Shown here piece after piece: positions 6,057-12,637 of a DNA stretch of 12,637 nt. The translations under genes were made by a program, and so were the position numbers. The first letter of the stretch is position 1. The number at the start of each line of letters is the position of its first letter. The DNA is from Phycisphaeraceae bacterium. Lineage in GTDB: Bacteria; Planctomycetota; Phycisphaerae; Phycisphaerales; Phycisphaeraceae. The notes beneath the pieces were generated by a model. The model searched no databases. It was not told the origin of the DNA and worked only from the letters and a program-made list of their open reading frames with translations. The stretch is from NCBI GenBank assembly GCA_016763955.1, contig JAESSU010000012.1, positions 1-12,637 on the forward strand. The letters are read 5' to 3'.

Positions 6057-7532
6057 TTAGCTTGCAGTTAACACCGGCGAGCGTGCAGCAGCGACTTCAT
6101 CAAGCCGGTCAATACATGCATGATACGGCGCGGCTTTCACAAAGGCAGCATCCTCTTCAATCCCATCAGCGATGGTATCCATCACCTTGATAAAATGATC
6201 CAGGGTTGCTTTGCTTTCAGTCTCTGTGGGTTCGATCATTAAGCAATCATGCACGGGCCAGTGCATGGTGGGCGGATGTATGCCGTAGTCGATCATGCGT
6301 TTGGCGATGTCGATGAGGGTCACGCCCTTAGCTAATAAATCCTTGGGCACGGTGATGAACTCATGCGCACAATACTTCTTCTCTGCTTTAGAAAAGTAAG
6401 GCATGGCAAAACGGTCTTCCATACAGGCTGCTAAATAGTTAGCGTTAAGTACGGCAGTTTCACCAATATTGCGAATCCCATCGGGGCCTGCTGCTGCGAT
6501 ATAAGTCCAACAGCGAAGGAGGACACCGACTTGCCCAAAGAAGCTGCGGACTTTGCCAATGCTTTTAGGTAAGTTGCTTTTTAAGCTGTAGGTTTTGTCA
6601 TCATTTTGGACGACTTGGGGGACGGGCAGATAGGGAGCTAGGAAATCTTTAACCGCGATGGGGCCGCTACCGGGGCCGCCGCAACCGTGGGGAGTGCTAA
6701 AGGTTTTGTGTGTGTTGTAGTGCATGATGTCCACGCCAAAGTCACCGGGACGAGCCACGCCAACGATGGCATTCATGTTTGCACCATCGAGATATAACAA
6801 AGCACCTGCGTCATGGAGAATCTTGGCAATCTCACCGATCTGGCCATCAAACAAGCCAGCGGTGTTGGGATTGGTGATCATCATTGCAGCAGTTTCGCCA
6901 TCGACCATTTCACGCAGCGCATCCATATCGACGTAACCGTCTTGGGTTGAGGGGACGCTGATGACACCTGCACCACACATAGCGCATGAGGCGGGGTTCG
7001 TGCCATGGGCAGTGTCGGGTGCTAGAACTTTACGACGCTGGGGGGCGTTGCCGCCTTTGGGATCATTAAAGTATGCACGGATGACTTTTAGGGCCGTAAA
7101 TTCGCCGTGAGCACCAGCTGCGGGTTGCAAGGAGACTTGGTCAAGGCCTGCGATTTCCGCGAGCCAAGTTTGTGTCTCATGGAGCATTTTGAGCATGCCT
7201 TGTGCGTCATCATCATCTTGTAATGGATGCACGCCGGTGAAACCTTCCATGCTTGCTGCTGCTTCGTTGATTGAAGGGTTAAACTTCATGGTGCAACTAC
7301 CTAGTGGGTAGAAGTTGGCATCCACGGAGAAGTTGCGTTTGGCTAGTGCAGTGTAATGACGGACCACATCGAGCTGCCCGACTTCCGGGAGGTTGAGCAA
7401 ATCGTCTGCGAGTAAATCACTGTCGATGGCTATTTCGGGGACATCGAGTTGTGGCAAATCCAGACTGGGCGTTTTAGGTGCTGGGTTATGCTGTTCAAAT
7501 ATTAATTTTGGGGAAGCTTTAGGGTCAATCAT
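6057..7532 (-). CDS. gcvPB: Glycine dehydrogenase (decarboxylating) subunit 2
   Basis: The PLP-binding half of the split P-protein of the glycine cleavage system. With GcvPA it decarboxylates glycine and passes the aminomethyl group to the lipoyl arm of H-protein in the cytosol. At 491 residues the length is normal for the family. Motifs seen: FYPLGSCTMKFNP (74-86), DTAHGTNPASCAMCG (173-187), LYLDGANMNAIVG (246-258), and NTHKTFSTPHG (273-283) with Lys276 as the PLP lysine. The following loop reads HGCGGPGSGP: residue 284 is Cys where the family usually has Gly. The start is ATG 7532, directly after the gcvPA TAA, with an excellent AAAGGAGG eight bases upstream inside gcvPA. The two genes form a translationally coupled pair. 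The T- and H-protein genes are not in this window. Confidence 0.96.
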   Translation of the reverse strand: MIDPKASPKLIFEQHNPAPKTPSLDLPQLDVPEIAIDSDLLADDLLNLPEVGQLDVVRHYTALAKRNFSVDANFYPLGSCTMKFNPSINEAAASMEGFTGVHPLQDDDDAQGMLKMLHETQTWLAEIAGLDQVSLQPAAGAHGEFTALKVIRAYFNDPKGGNAPQRRKVLAPDTAHGTNPASCAMCGAGVISVPSTQDGYVDMDALREMVDGETAAMMITNPNTAGLFDGQIGEIAKILHDAGALLYLDGANMNAIVGVARPGDFGVDIMHYNTHKTFSTPHGCGGPGSGPIAVKDFLAPYLPVPQVVQNDDKTYSLKSNLPKSIGKVRSFFGQVGVLLRCWTYIAAAGPDGIRNIGETAVLNANYLAACMEDRFAMPYFSKAEKKYCAHEFITVPKDLLAKGVTLIDIAKRMIDYGIHPPTMHWPVHDCLMIEPTETESKATLDHFIKVMDTIADGIEEDAAFVKAAPYHACIDRLDEVAAARSPVLTAS

Positions 7533-8900
7533 TTACTTACCCTCCTTTAGCAAACTCACTAGGGCATCGAGTTCTTCAACGGTTCGTTTTTCAGTGACAG
7601 CGATGAGCAATTGATTCGCCGTACCGATGCCAAGTTTTTCACAGCAAAGCCCCGGAAGGATGCTGCGTTTTTTACCTGCGTCGATCATGGTCTGTGCAGT
7701 CGATGGGCAGTTGATCACAAACTCATGGAAAAACGCCCCTCCCCCGGAAGCCCCGGGAGCTTCTGAAAATGCCCTTGAGTAGCCATCAAGTTTGATGATT
7801 TGATCTGCAAGGTAGTGTGCTTTGTGATAACACTGTTTGGCGACGTTTTGCATGCCACGAGGCCCCATGGCGGACATATATATTGTTGCGCGAACAGCAA
7901 GGAGGCCTTGGTTGGTGCAGATATTACTGGTTGCTTTAGCACCGCGGATATGTTGTTCACGGGTTTGTAATGTTAGGCAAAAACCTCGCCTGCCCTGTTT
8001 GTCCGCGGTCTGACCTATTAAGCGGCCGGGCATTTTTCGCATGAACTTTTTACGCGCTGCAAAGAGTCCAAGGTAAGGCCCGCCAAATTGGAAGGGAATG
8101 CCCAGGGGTTGCCCTTCACCTGCTGCGATGTCAGCTCCGCAAGCGCCAGGGCGTTTGAGGAAACTACAGGCAATAGGGTTAAAGACGGCGATGGCCATGG
8201 TTTTGTTTTCACTGTGAGCCACTTCAAATTGCTTGGTCCAGTTTTCGATTTGGCCAAAGACGTTGGGCGATTGGATGACCACGGCTGCGGTGTCGTTGTC
8301 GATCAAATCGGTGATGGTATCCGTTGAGATGATGCCATCGGTAGCAGGCAATTCAACGTACTGGGCAGCTAGGTCATGGAGATAACTTTTGATGACCGTC
8401 TTGTAGTCTGGATGCAGGGTTTCGCCGACGAGGACACGGCGTTTGCCGGTGCTGTTAAGTGCTAGGAGCACGCCTTCGATAACAGCGGTTGCCCCGTCGT
8501 ACATCGATGCGTTGGAGACATCTAAATCGGTGAGTCGGGTGACCTGCGTTTGGAACTCAAAAAAAGCTTGTAAGGAACCTTGTGAGGCTTCCGCTTGATA
8601 AGGCGTGTACGCGGTGACGAACTCACCTTTGGCGGCCATGTTGTTGACCACTTGCGGGATGAAGTGGTCGTAGGCACCGCCCCCTAAAAAGCAGGATTGG
8701 CTTGTCGCAGTGTTATTGAGCTTGGCCATTGCCTCAAGGTCTCGCTGTAATTGAAGTTCACTACGAGCTGGTGGCAGACACAGGTCTCTTTGCAATCGGT
8801 ATTCCGCGGGCAGGTTGGCATAAAACGATTCGACATCCGGGGCGCCGATTTTTTCGAGCATTTCTAGCCGGTCTGCTTGGGTAATCTGAACATAATCCAT
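7533..8900 (-). CDS. gcvPA: Glycine dehydrogenase (decarboxylating) subunit 1
   Basis: The partner subunit of GcvPB: 455 residues from ATG 8900, the usual family length (about 440-460). Motifs seen: FLGGGAYDHFIPQVVNN, EFVTAYTPYQAEASQGSLQ, a 'NASMYDGATA' segment, QPLGIPFQFGGPYLG and KATSNICTNQGL. The frame stays open upstream to 9179, but that extension translates the intergenic CAC(A/G)AAG repeat (NTKAQRTRRTRS) and has no family similarity. ATG 8900 has GGAAG seven bases upstream and gives MDYVQITQADRLEMLEKIG, a typical N-terminus. Near residues 379-388 (EAPGASGGGA) a GC-rich Ala/Gly/Pro piece precedes FFHEF; family members usually run straight into that motif, so this may be a small in-frame insertion. 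The gene is divergent from nuoH. Confidence 0.95.
   Translation of the reverse strand: MDYVQITQADRLEMLEKIGAPDVESFYANLPAEYRLQRDLCLPPARSELQLQRDLEAMAKLNNTATSQSCFLGGGAYDHFIPQVVNNMAAKGEFVTAYTPYQAEASQGSLQAFFEFQTQVTRLTDLDVSNASMYDGATAVIEGVLLALNSTGKRRVLVGETLHPDYKTVIKSYLHDLAAQYVELPATDGIISTDTITDLIDNDTAAVVIQSPNVFGQIENWTKQFEVAHSENKTMAIAVFNPIACSFLKRPGACGADIAAGEGQPLGIPFQFGGPYLGLFAARKKFMRKMPGRLIGQTADKQGRRGFCLTLQTREQHIRGAKATSNICTNQGLLAVRATIYMSAMGPRGMQNVAKQCYHKAHYLADQIIKLDGYSRAFSEAPGASGGGAFFHEFVINCPSTAQTMIDAGKKRSILPGLCCEKLGIGTANQLLIAVTEKRTVEELDALVSLLKEGK
7737..7766 (-). repeat. CCCCCGGAAG-type GC-rich motif inside gcvPA
   Basis: The plus strand reads CCCCTCCCCCGGAAG followed by CCCCGGGAGCTTCTG. It resembles the reverse complement of the 12-bp array in exbD. 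It encodes the Ala/Gly/Pro-rich stretch before FFHEF in GcvPA. The link to the array is by eye only. Confidence 0.4.
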
Positions 8901-8957
8901 GTAAAGCTTCCAATGTTTTGGATTCAAAATGAGGTCACAAGAGGGCATATGATACCG

Positions 8958-8971
8958 CCCCCCCGGAAGTT
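8958..8971 (+). repeat. Intergenic copy of the CCCCGGAAGT motif
   Basis: CCCCCCCGGAAGTT here is identical over 14 bases to the reverse complement of 2615-2628 in the first exbD. It lies 58 bases upstream of the gcvPA start and outside any gene. Confidence 0.55.
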
Positions 8972-9000
8972 TTGCGATGGCCCCTCGTATTGATACTTGT

Positions 9001-9175
9001 TTTTTTAACACGAAGAGCACAAAGAACACGAAGGACACAAAGCCCACAGGTTCAAGGCTCAACGAAACAATTATTTTAAAACGAGCCCCATTCTTTCTAT
9101 CTCTAGGGCTTTGTGTCAAAAACAGCTTTAAACTTCGTGTCCTTCGTGTCCTTTGTGCCTTGGTGTTTAAAAAAA
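9001..9175. repeat. Foldback intergenic repeat with CAC(A/G)AAG(A/G)(A/G) arms
   Basis: The left arm (about 9001-9046) has a 9-bp periodicity: CACGAAGAG, CACAAAGAA, CACGAAGGA, CACAAAGCC. The right arm (about 9131-9175) is its imperfect reverse complement, including the T/A-rich ends (TTTTTTTAACAC and GTGTTTAAAAAAA). Inside, GACACAAAGCCC (9034-9045) pairs perfectly with GGGCTTTGTGTC (9106-9117), and GGCTC (9056-9060) with GAGCC (9083-9087). This element fills the centre of the 399-base gap between gcvPA and nuoH. The rest of the gap (8901-9000, 9176-9299) shows no gene; promoters for both divergent genes should be there, but I see no strong -35/-10 pair. Repeats of this type are, as I recall, widespread in planctomycete intergenic DNA and are often mistranslated as protein N-termini. 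Confidence 0.85.
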
Positions 9176-9299
9176 CCACTGCTCGGCTGCATCATCACCG
9201 GTTACTGAGCCGGGGTTGATTTGGCTTTATCTTCCGGTGGCGGTTAAAATCCCAATCTGTCTATTTTGCTAAAAAGTCTCAGACGGAAAGCCGCTGATT

Positions 9300-10781
9300 A
9301 TGATCACGATGCTTGGAAATGCTGCCATCGAAGGTTCTACGTACTCGATTACGGGGATCATCGATCTAATTCAAAACAATATTTGGCTCACGATTCTTGT
9401 GAAGCTGGCCGTCATTGGCTCGGTCTTCTTATCTGGGGTGAGCCTAATCGCCATGTTCAGTATCTGGTGGGAGCGCAAGGTCGCTGGGCATATTCAAGGT
9501 CGCCTAGGCCCGATGCACACGGGTAAATGGCATGGCTGGTCACAGTCGCTTGCGGACGGCATTAAGCTAATCCAAAAAGAAGACCTGATCCCTGAAGGTG
9601 CAGACAAACTCCTGTTCCGTATTGCACCTTACATCGCATTTGCTCCGGTTTTTGCCGCGTTTGTCGCTTTACCGTTTGGCCCACAACTTTGTTTTGATGG
9701 CAGCTTTAATAATGGCCTGCTCTACATTCTGGCAGTGATGGCCATTGAAGTGATGGCGGTGATTCTTGCCGGCTGGGGTTCTAACAGCAAATGGGCGATT
9801 TATGGTGCCATGCGTGAAGCATGCCAAATGGTCAGCTACGAAGTGCCTTTGGGTTTATCACTCATCTGTGCGATTTTGGTCGCAGGCACGCTGAACATGG
9901 TCGAGCTAGGCTACCTCCAAGGCGGGGGCATGCATGACTGGCTTGTCTTCCATAATCCCTTTTTAACTTTTGCTTTCTGCCTGTTTTTTGTCGCATCACT
10001 GGCCTCGTGTAAACGCGCGCCTTTTGACTTACCCGAATCCGAATCGGAACTGGTCGCAGGTTTCCACACTGAATACTCGGGCTTGCGATTTAGCTTTTTC
10101 TTCTTTGCTGAGTATGCGGGCATGTTCGTCATTGGCGTGATTAGTGCCTTTACCTTCCTTGGTGGCTGGAATAGTCCTTTGGGCGGATTAGACCCCATCT
10201 ATATGGACCTTAATTACAACCCCATTGCTGCGGGCATGGCTTATGCAAGCGGCGCATTGGGAAATGCGAGTGGTTTGACCGGCATGGCGGATGCGATCAA
10301 TGTCCACAGTGGCGCCACCGGCGAAAACGCCATCACCGCCGGGCAGCTTGCGATTGTGAATCTTTACAGCTTAGGCTGGGTGCTACTTAAGACTTTCGGT
10401 TTGATTTTCGTGCAAATTTGGATTCGCTGGACTTTGCCGCGTATTCGCATTGACCAAGTGATGTACACCTGCGTGAAAGTGCTTTTGCCGATGAGTTTAG
10501 TAGCCTTGATCGGTAACGCATTATGGATCGCTTTGGTCCCACAAGCTCCAACGCAAGCGGGTCTTAATGGTGCAAACTGGGGTCATCTAGCAGGCACGGA
10601 AACCGGACTACAAGGTCTTACGCAAGTCGTTCTCCTACTGATGGGACTCGCGTTATTAGCCAGCCTGGTCCTAATTGTCGCCTATGCTTGGATCACTCGT
10701 GACAAGCATCCGCGAAAGAGCTTCTTCGACAAAGACATGCCTGTGGGCAACAAGATTGCCTGGATGAGCACGCAAAAGTAA
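9300..10781 (+). CDS. nuoH: NADH-quinone oxidoreductase subunit H
   Basis: A membrane subunit of respiratory complex I that forms much of the quinone site and the start of the proton path. Family motifs: ERKVAGHIQGRLGPMHTGKWHGWSQSLADGIKLIQKED (58-95, cited as the ERK...GRLGP and LADGIKLxxKED elements), 'IYGAMREACQMVSYEVPLG' (167-185), and PFDLPESESELVAGFHTEYSG (241-261). The last helices include LLKTF and IWIRWTLPRIRIDQ. At 493 residues it is far longer than E. coli NuoH (about 325). A loop of about 70 residues rich in Gly/Ala/Asn (291-358) separates FLGGW from LLKTF, and a second Gly/Thr/Gln-rich stretch (about 415-440) splits the final helices. The start at ATG 9300 has only a weak GGAAAG upstream; ATG 9309 is an alternative. 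No other nuo gene adjoins, so it appears to be a single-gene transcript. Confidence 0.93.
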   Translation: MITMLGNAAIEGSTYSITGIIDLIQNNIWLTILVKLAVIGSVFLSGVSLIAMFSIWWERKVAGHIQGRLGPMHTGKWHGWSQSLADGIKLIQKEDLIPEGADKLLFRIAPYIAFAPVFAAFVALPFGPQLCFDGSFNNGLLYILAVMAIEVMAVILAGWGSNSKWAIYGAMREACQMVSYEVPLGLSLICAILVAGTLNMVELGYLQGGGMHDWLVFHNPFLTFAFCLFFVASLASCKRAPFDLPESESELVAGFHTEYSGLRFSFFFFAEYAGMFVIGVISAFTFLGGWNSPLGGLDPIYMDLNYNPIAAGMAYASGALGNASGLTGMADAINVHSGATGENAITAGQLAIVNLYSLGWVLLKTFGLIFVQIWIRWTLPRIRIDQVMYTCVKVLLPMSLVALIGNALWIALVPQAPTQAGLNGANWGHLAGTETGLQGLTQVVLLLMGLALLASLVLIVAYAWITRDKHPRKSFFDKDMPVGNKIAWMSTQK

Positions 10782-10806
10782 GCACTTTAAAATTCAAAAC
10801 AATTGT

Positions 10807-10839
10807 AACCCCGTGGCCCACTTGGTCACGGGGTTTTTT
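10807..10839 (+). terminator. Intrinsic terminator after nuoH
   Basis: AACCCCGTG (10807-10815) pairs perfectly with CACGGGGTT (10827-10835), extended inward by GCC/GGT including one wobble pair. The 3' arm runs into six T (10834-10839). It lies 26 bases after the nuoH stop, so it ends the nuoH transcript and separates it from the downstream gene. Confidence 0.93.
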
Positions 10840-11138
10840 GTTAGGTTTTGCCCTGTATCTGCCCCATCTGGCTACAATCGATTGCATTTAAAAAAGCTCA
10901 ACACCCCACCATCAAGCTTGTTTTTATCAGCCGATCCGTCTGTGCGGATAGGTTGCGGTGTTTTTCATCATCATCTGATCAAGAAGCTCAATTCGCAGAG
11001 AACTCTAACCGAACTTATAAGCATAGGCCCATGAAATTCGTACTTAAACAGACTCGTTCTGCCATCTAAGCAGTGCCATTCTGGAGCATGTGTCTGAAAA
11101 TATAAGTTTTCAAAAATATCCGGCTAAGGGGCGCCTAA
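10840..11138 (+). promoter_or_regulatory. Leader region of the HDOD-GGDEF gene with two inverted repeats
   Basis: No convincing gene is seen here; two short overlapping open frames lack ribosome sites and family features. AACACC (10900-10905) can pair with GGTGTT (10957-10962), which continues into a T-run, with ATCCG/CGGAT nested inside (about 10934-10949). This is a second terminator-like or attenuator-like structure. TGAAAA-TATAAG-TTTTCA (11095-11112) is a symmetric site overlapping a possible -10 (TATAAG) 30 bases before the start codon. I recognise no known riboswitch. Confidence 0.4.
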
Positions 11139-12637
11139 TTGTCCGAAAATAATTCACAAACATTGATGCTCGGGGCAATCAATCAAGAAGACGAGCTGGT
11201 ACGCCAAACGCTTGCTCAATTAGGTCCTGCTGTGATTCAGCCTGGGGCACTGTTTGCATTAATGGAATCAGATGCCACGGACATGGCACGCGTCCGAGAT
11301 GCGATTAGCAGTTGCCCGACACTCACCGCTAGAGTCTTGGCCGTGATCAACTCCGCAGCGTTTGGCATCTCCCGGCAGATCAGTAGCATCGAACGTGCGG
11401 TGACATTACTGGGTCCAAGCCGCGCTCGCTCTGTTGCCATGGCATACGGTCTGCGAATGCTCACGGAATGCGCATCGCTTCCCAAAGAAATTGCCGACAG
11501 TATCTGGGCCAACAGTCTTCAAAAAGCCATCGCCGCACGCAAGTTTTGTGAGCTAAACGCCCCTGAACTAGCAGATGACGCTTACAGCCTAGCCTTGATT
11601 CAAGATATCGGCCTGCCCATGCTCATCAGTGTCAATCCTGATGTCTTCACCCAACAAGCCTATATTGCCAACTCGCAAAGCAACTGGTGCCAATGGGAAA
11701 AACAGCAGTTTGGTTTTGATCACACCGCAGTAGGTCAAGGACTCCTTCGAGAATGGCATGCATCACGCAAACTTCAACGCTACGTGATCAACCATCACGA
11801 ACCCCCTGCCCGCAGTGTTCAAGAAGCCGAAGCCTCCATCCTTGACTGGTCGATTTTCATGGCCAGTTTACTCCCGCATCTCAATGAAGACCCCGACTCC
11901 GTGTGTATGAATTGGTTGCAAAATCTTCATGCACAGTTTCTAAGCAAGGAATATCCTACACTCGATCGATTCATGATCAGTATCGCTCAAGAAGCACGGA
12001 CGTTGTACAGCAACACCCCCAAAGTCCAATCCACCGAGATGATCCTGCGCAAACTCACCGCACAAGTCACCACCGCCGCGATTAGTCATACCGCCAAACT
12101 CTGCCGCATGGAAAAGGATGTCGATCAAACGAAACAGGGACTCAACGATCTGAAATTCCAGGCCTTCACGGATCCGCTTACCAAGGTACTTAACCGTCGA
12201 GGCTTTACACAACTCGCCCAACGGCGTTTAGAAATGGCCTCCGTTCAAGGAACCGGTGTCTGCTGTATGCTCATTGATCTTGATGATTTTAAGCAAGTCA
12301 ACGATACCCATGGCCATGATGCAGGTGATCTACTACTGCGGGGTTTATCACGAATTTTCCGTAAAAAACTTGGCCCCAACGATTTGATCGGTCGCCTGGG
12401 CGGAGATGAGTTTGCGGTCCTTATCGCAGGCGTTGACCGCGCACGAGCCTTTGCTGTGAGTCAAAAACTTGCCGGCAGTGTCGAAGGCAAGGAACTGCGA
12501 CTGCGTGATGACTTGACACTTCGATCCTATTTTTCTGTGGGTGCGGTTTTTACTGATATCTGTCTAGATGATCTGACCATTGATCTGCTATTAACCCTTG
12601 CGGATCAAGCGATTTATCAACGGAAGAAAAATGGTAA
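11139..12637 (+). CDS. HDOD-GGDEF signalling protein (3' end outside window)
   Basis: 499 codons are visible and the frame is open at the right edge. The start is TTG 11139, directly after an in-frame TAA, with AAGGGG seven bases upstream; the next ATG (11166) lacks a ribosome site. The N-terminal half (about 25-240) is an HDOD domain: CPTLTARVLAVINSAAFG, ISSIERAVTLLGPSRARSVA, SLALIQDIGLPML and INHHEPPA. A helical, coiled-coil-like linker (about 300-340) follows. A GGDEF domain comes next: DPLTKVLNRRGF (345-356), DLDDFKQVNDTHGHDAGD (380-397) and RLGGDEF (419-425). The catalytic signature is intact, so it should make cyclic di-GMP. The inhibitory I-site RxxD position reads GPND (412-415), so product inhibition there is probably lost. 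HDOD domains usually serve as protein-interaction or sensing modules, so the HDOD part likely controls the cyclase. No membrane segment is seen. Confidence 0.92.
   Translation, partial: MSENNSQTLMLGAINQEDELVRQTLAQLGPAVIQPGALFALMESDATDMARVRDAISSCPTLTARVLAVINSAAFGISRQISSIERAVTLLGPSRARSVAMAYGLRMLTECASLPKEIADSIWANSLQKAIAARKFCELNAPELADDAYSLALIQDIGLPMLISVNPDVFTQQAYIANSQSNWCQWEKQQFGFDHTAVGQGLLREWHASRKLQRYVINHHEPPARSVQEAEASILDWSIFMASLLPHLNEDPDSVCMNWLQNLHAQFLSKEYPTLDRFMISIAQEARTLYSNTPKVQSTEMILRKLTAQVTTAAISHTAKLCRMEKDVDQTKQGLNDLKFQAFTDPLTKVLNRRGFTQLAQRRLEMASVQGTGVCCMLIDLDDFKQVNDTHGHDAGDLLLRGLSRIFRKKLGPNDLIGRLGGDEFAVLIAGVDRARAFAVSQKLAGSVEGKELRLRDDLTLRSYFSVGAVFTDICLDDLTIDLLLTLADQAIYQRKKNG

Noticed and set aside
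9001..9175. CRISPR array
   Set aside because: The units are 9 bp, contiguous and arranged as inverted arms; there are no equal repeats with unique spacers and no cas genes.
8977..9219. Plus-strand frame of 80 codons over the 9001-9175 repeat
   Set aside because: It is a translation of the CACAAAG repeat (NTKSTKNTKDTK) and changes character outside it.
10860..11060. Cyclic di-GMP riboswitch ahead of the GGDEF gene
   Set aside because: I could not find the conserved GEMM core elements; only generic inverted repeats are visible.
10813..11069. Two overlapping small plus-strand frames after the nuoH terminator
   Set aside because: They start in or just after the terminator, lack ribosome sites, and resemble no family I know.

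Overview
The window suggests a planctomycete (Planctomycetota, perhaps a Phycisphaerae-type lineage). The clues are a secreted protein built of planctomycete-style YHS-like repeats, a two-subunit glycine dehydrogenase, a very long NuoH, a TPR/ExbB/ExbD/ExbD/VWA operon, and intergenic repeats of the CAC(A/G)AAG(A/G)(A/G) type. This placement is inference from content and recall; no database was searched.

Layout. (1) Positions 1-4239, plus strand: a tightly overlapping operon. It starts with a TPR protein (5' end outside the window, one apparent frameshift in an 8-A run), followed by a MotA/TolQ/ExbB-type proton channel, two different ExbD/TolR-type proteins, and a membrane-anchored von Willebrand factor A (VWA) protein. 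The single membrane helix of the VWA protein carries Ser-His-Leu-Ser at exactly the spacing known from TonB/TolA. The operon therefore looks like a proton-motive-force machine whose energy transducer ends in a VWA domain. (2) Positions 4240-4388: a foldback repeat with a perfect 21-bp inverted repeat lies between convergent genes. (3) Positions 4389-6056, minus strand: a secreted protein with an internally duplicated YHS-like module, a duplicated fragment of its own translation start, a decayed DDE transposase and a cluster of GC-rich hairpins. (4) Positions 6057-8900, minus strand: gcvPA-gcvPB, the two subunits of the glycine cleavage P-protein. (5) Positions 8901-9299: divergent intergenic region with a second foldback element of the same repeat family. 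(6) Positions 9300-10781, plus strand: nuoH with no other nuo gene next to it, ending in a clear intrinsic terminator. (7) Positions 11139 to the right edge, plus strand: an HDOD-GGDEF signalling protein that starts at TTG and runs out of the window.

A recurring theme is a GC-rich motif around CCCCGGAAGT. It forms a 15-bp tandem array inside exbB and a 12-bp array at the end of the first exbD, where the last unit also appears to provide the ribosome binding site of the next gene. It recurs inside gcvPA and upstream of gcvPA. The most interesting items are the VWA protein with a TonB-like membrane helix and this dispersed motif that has entered reading frames.
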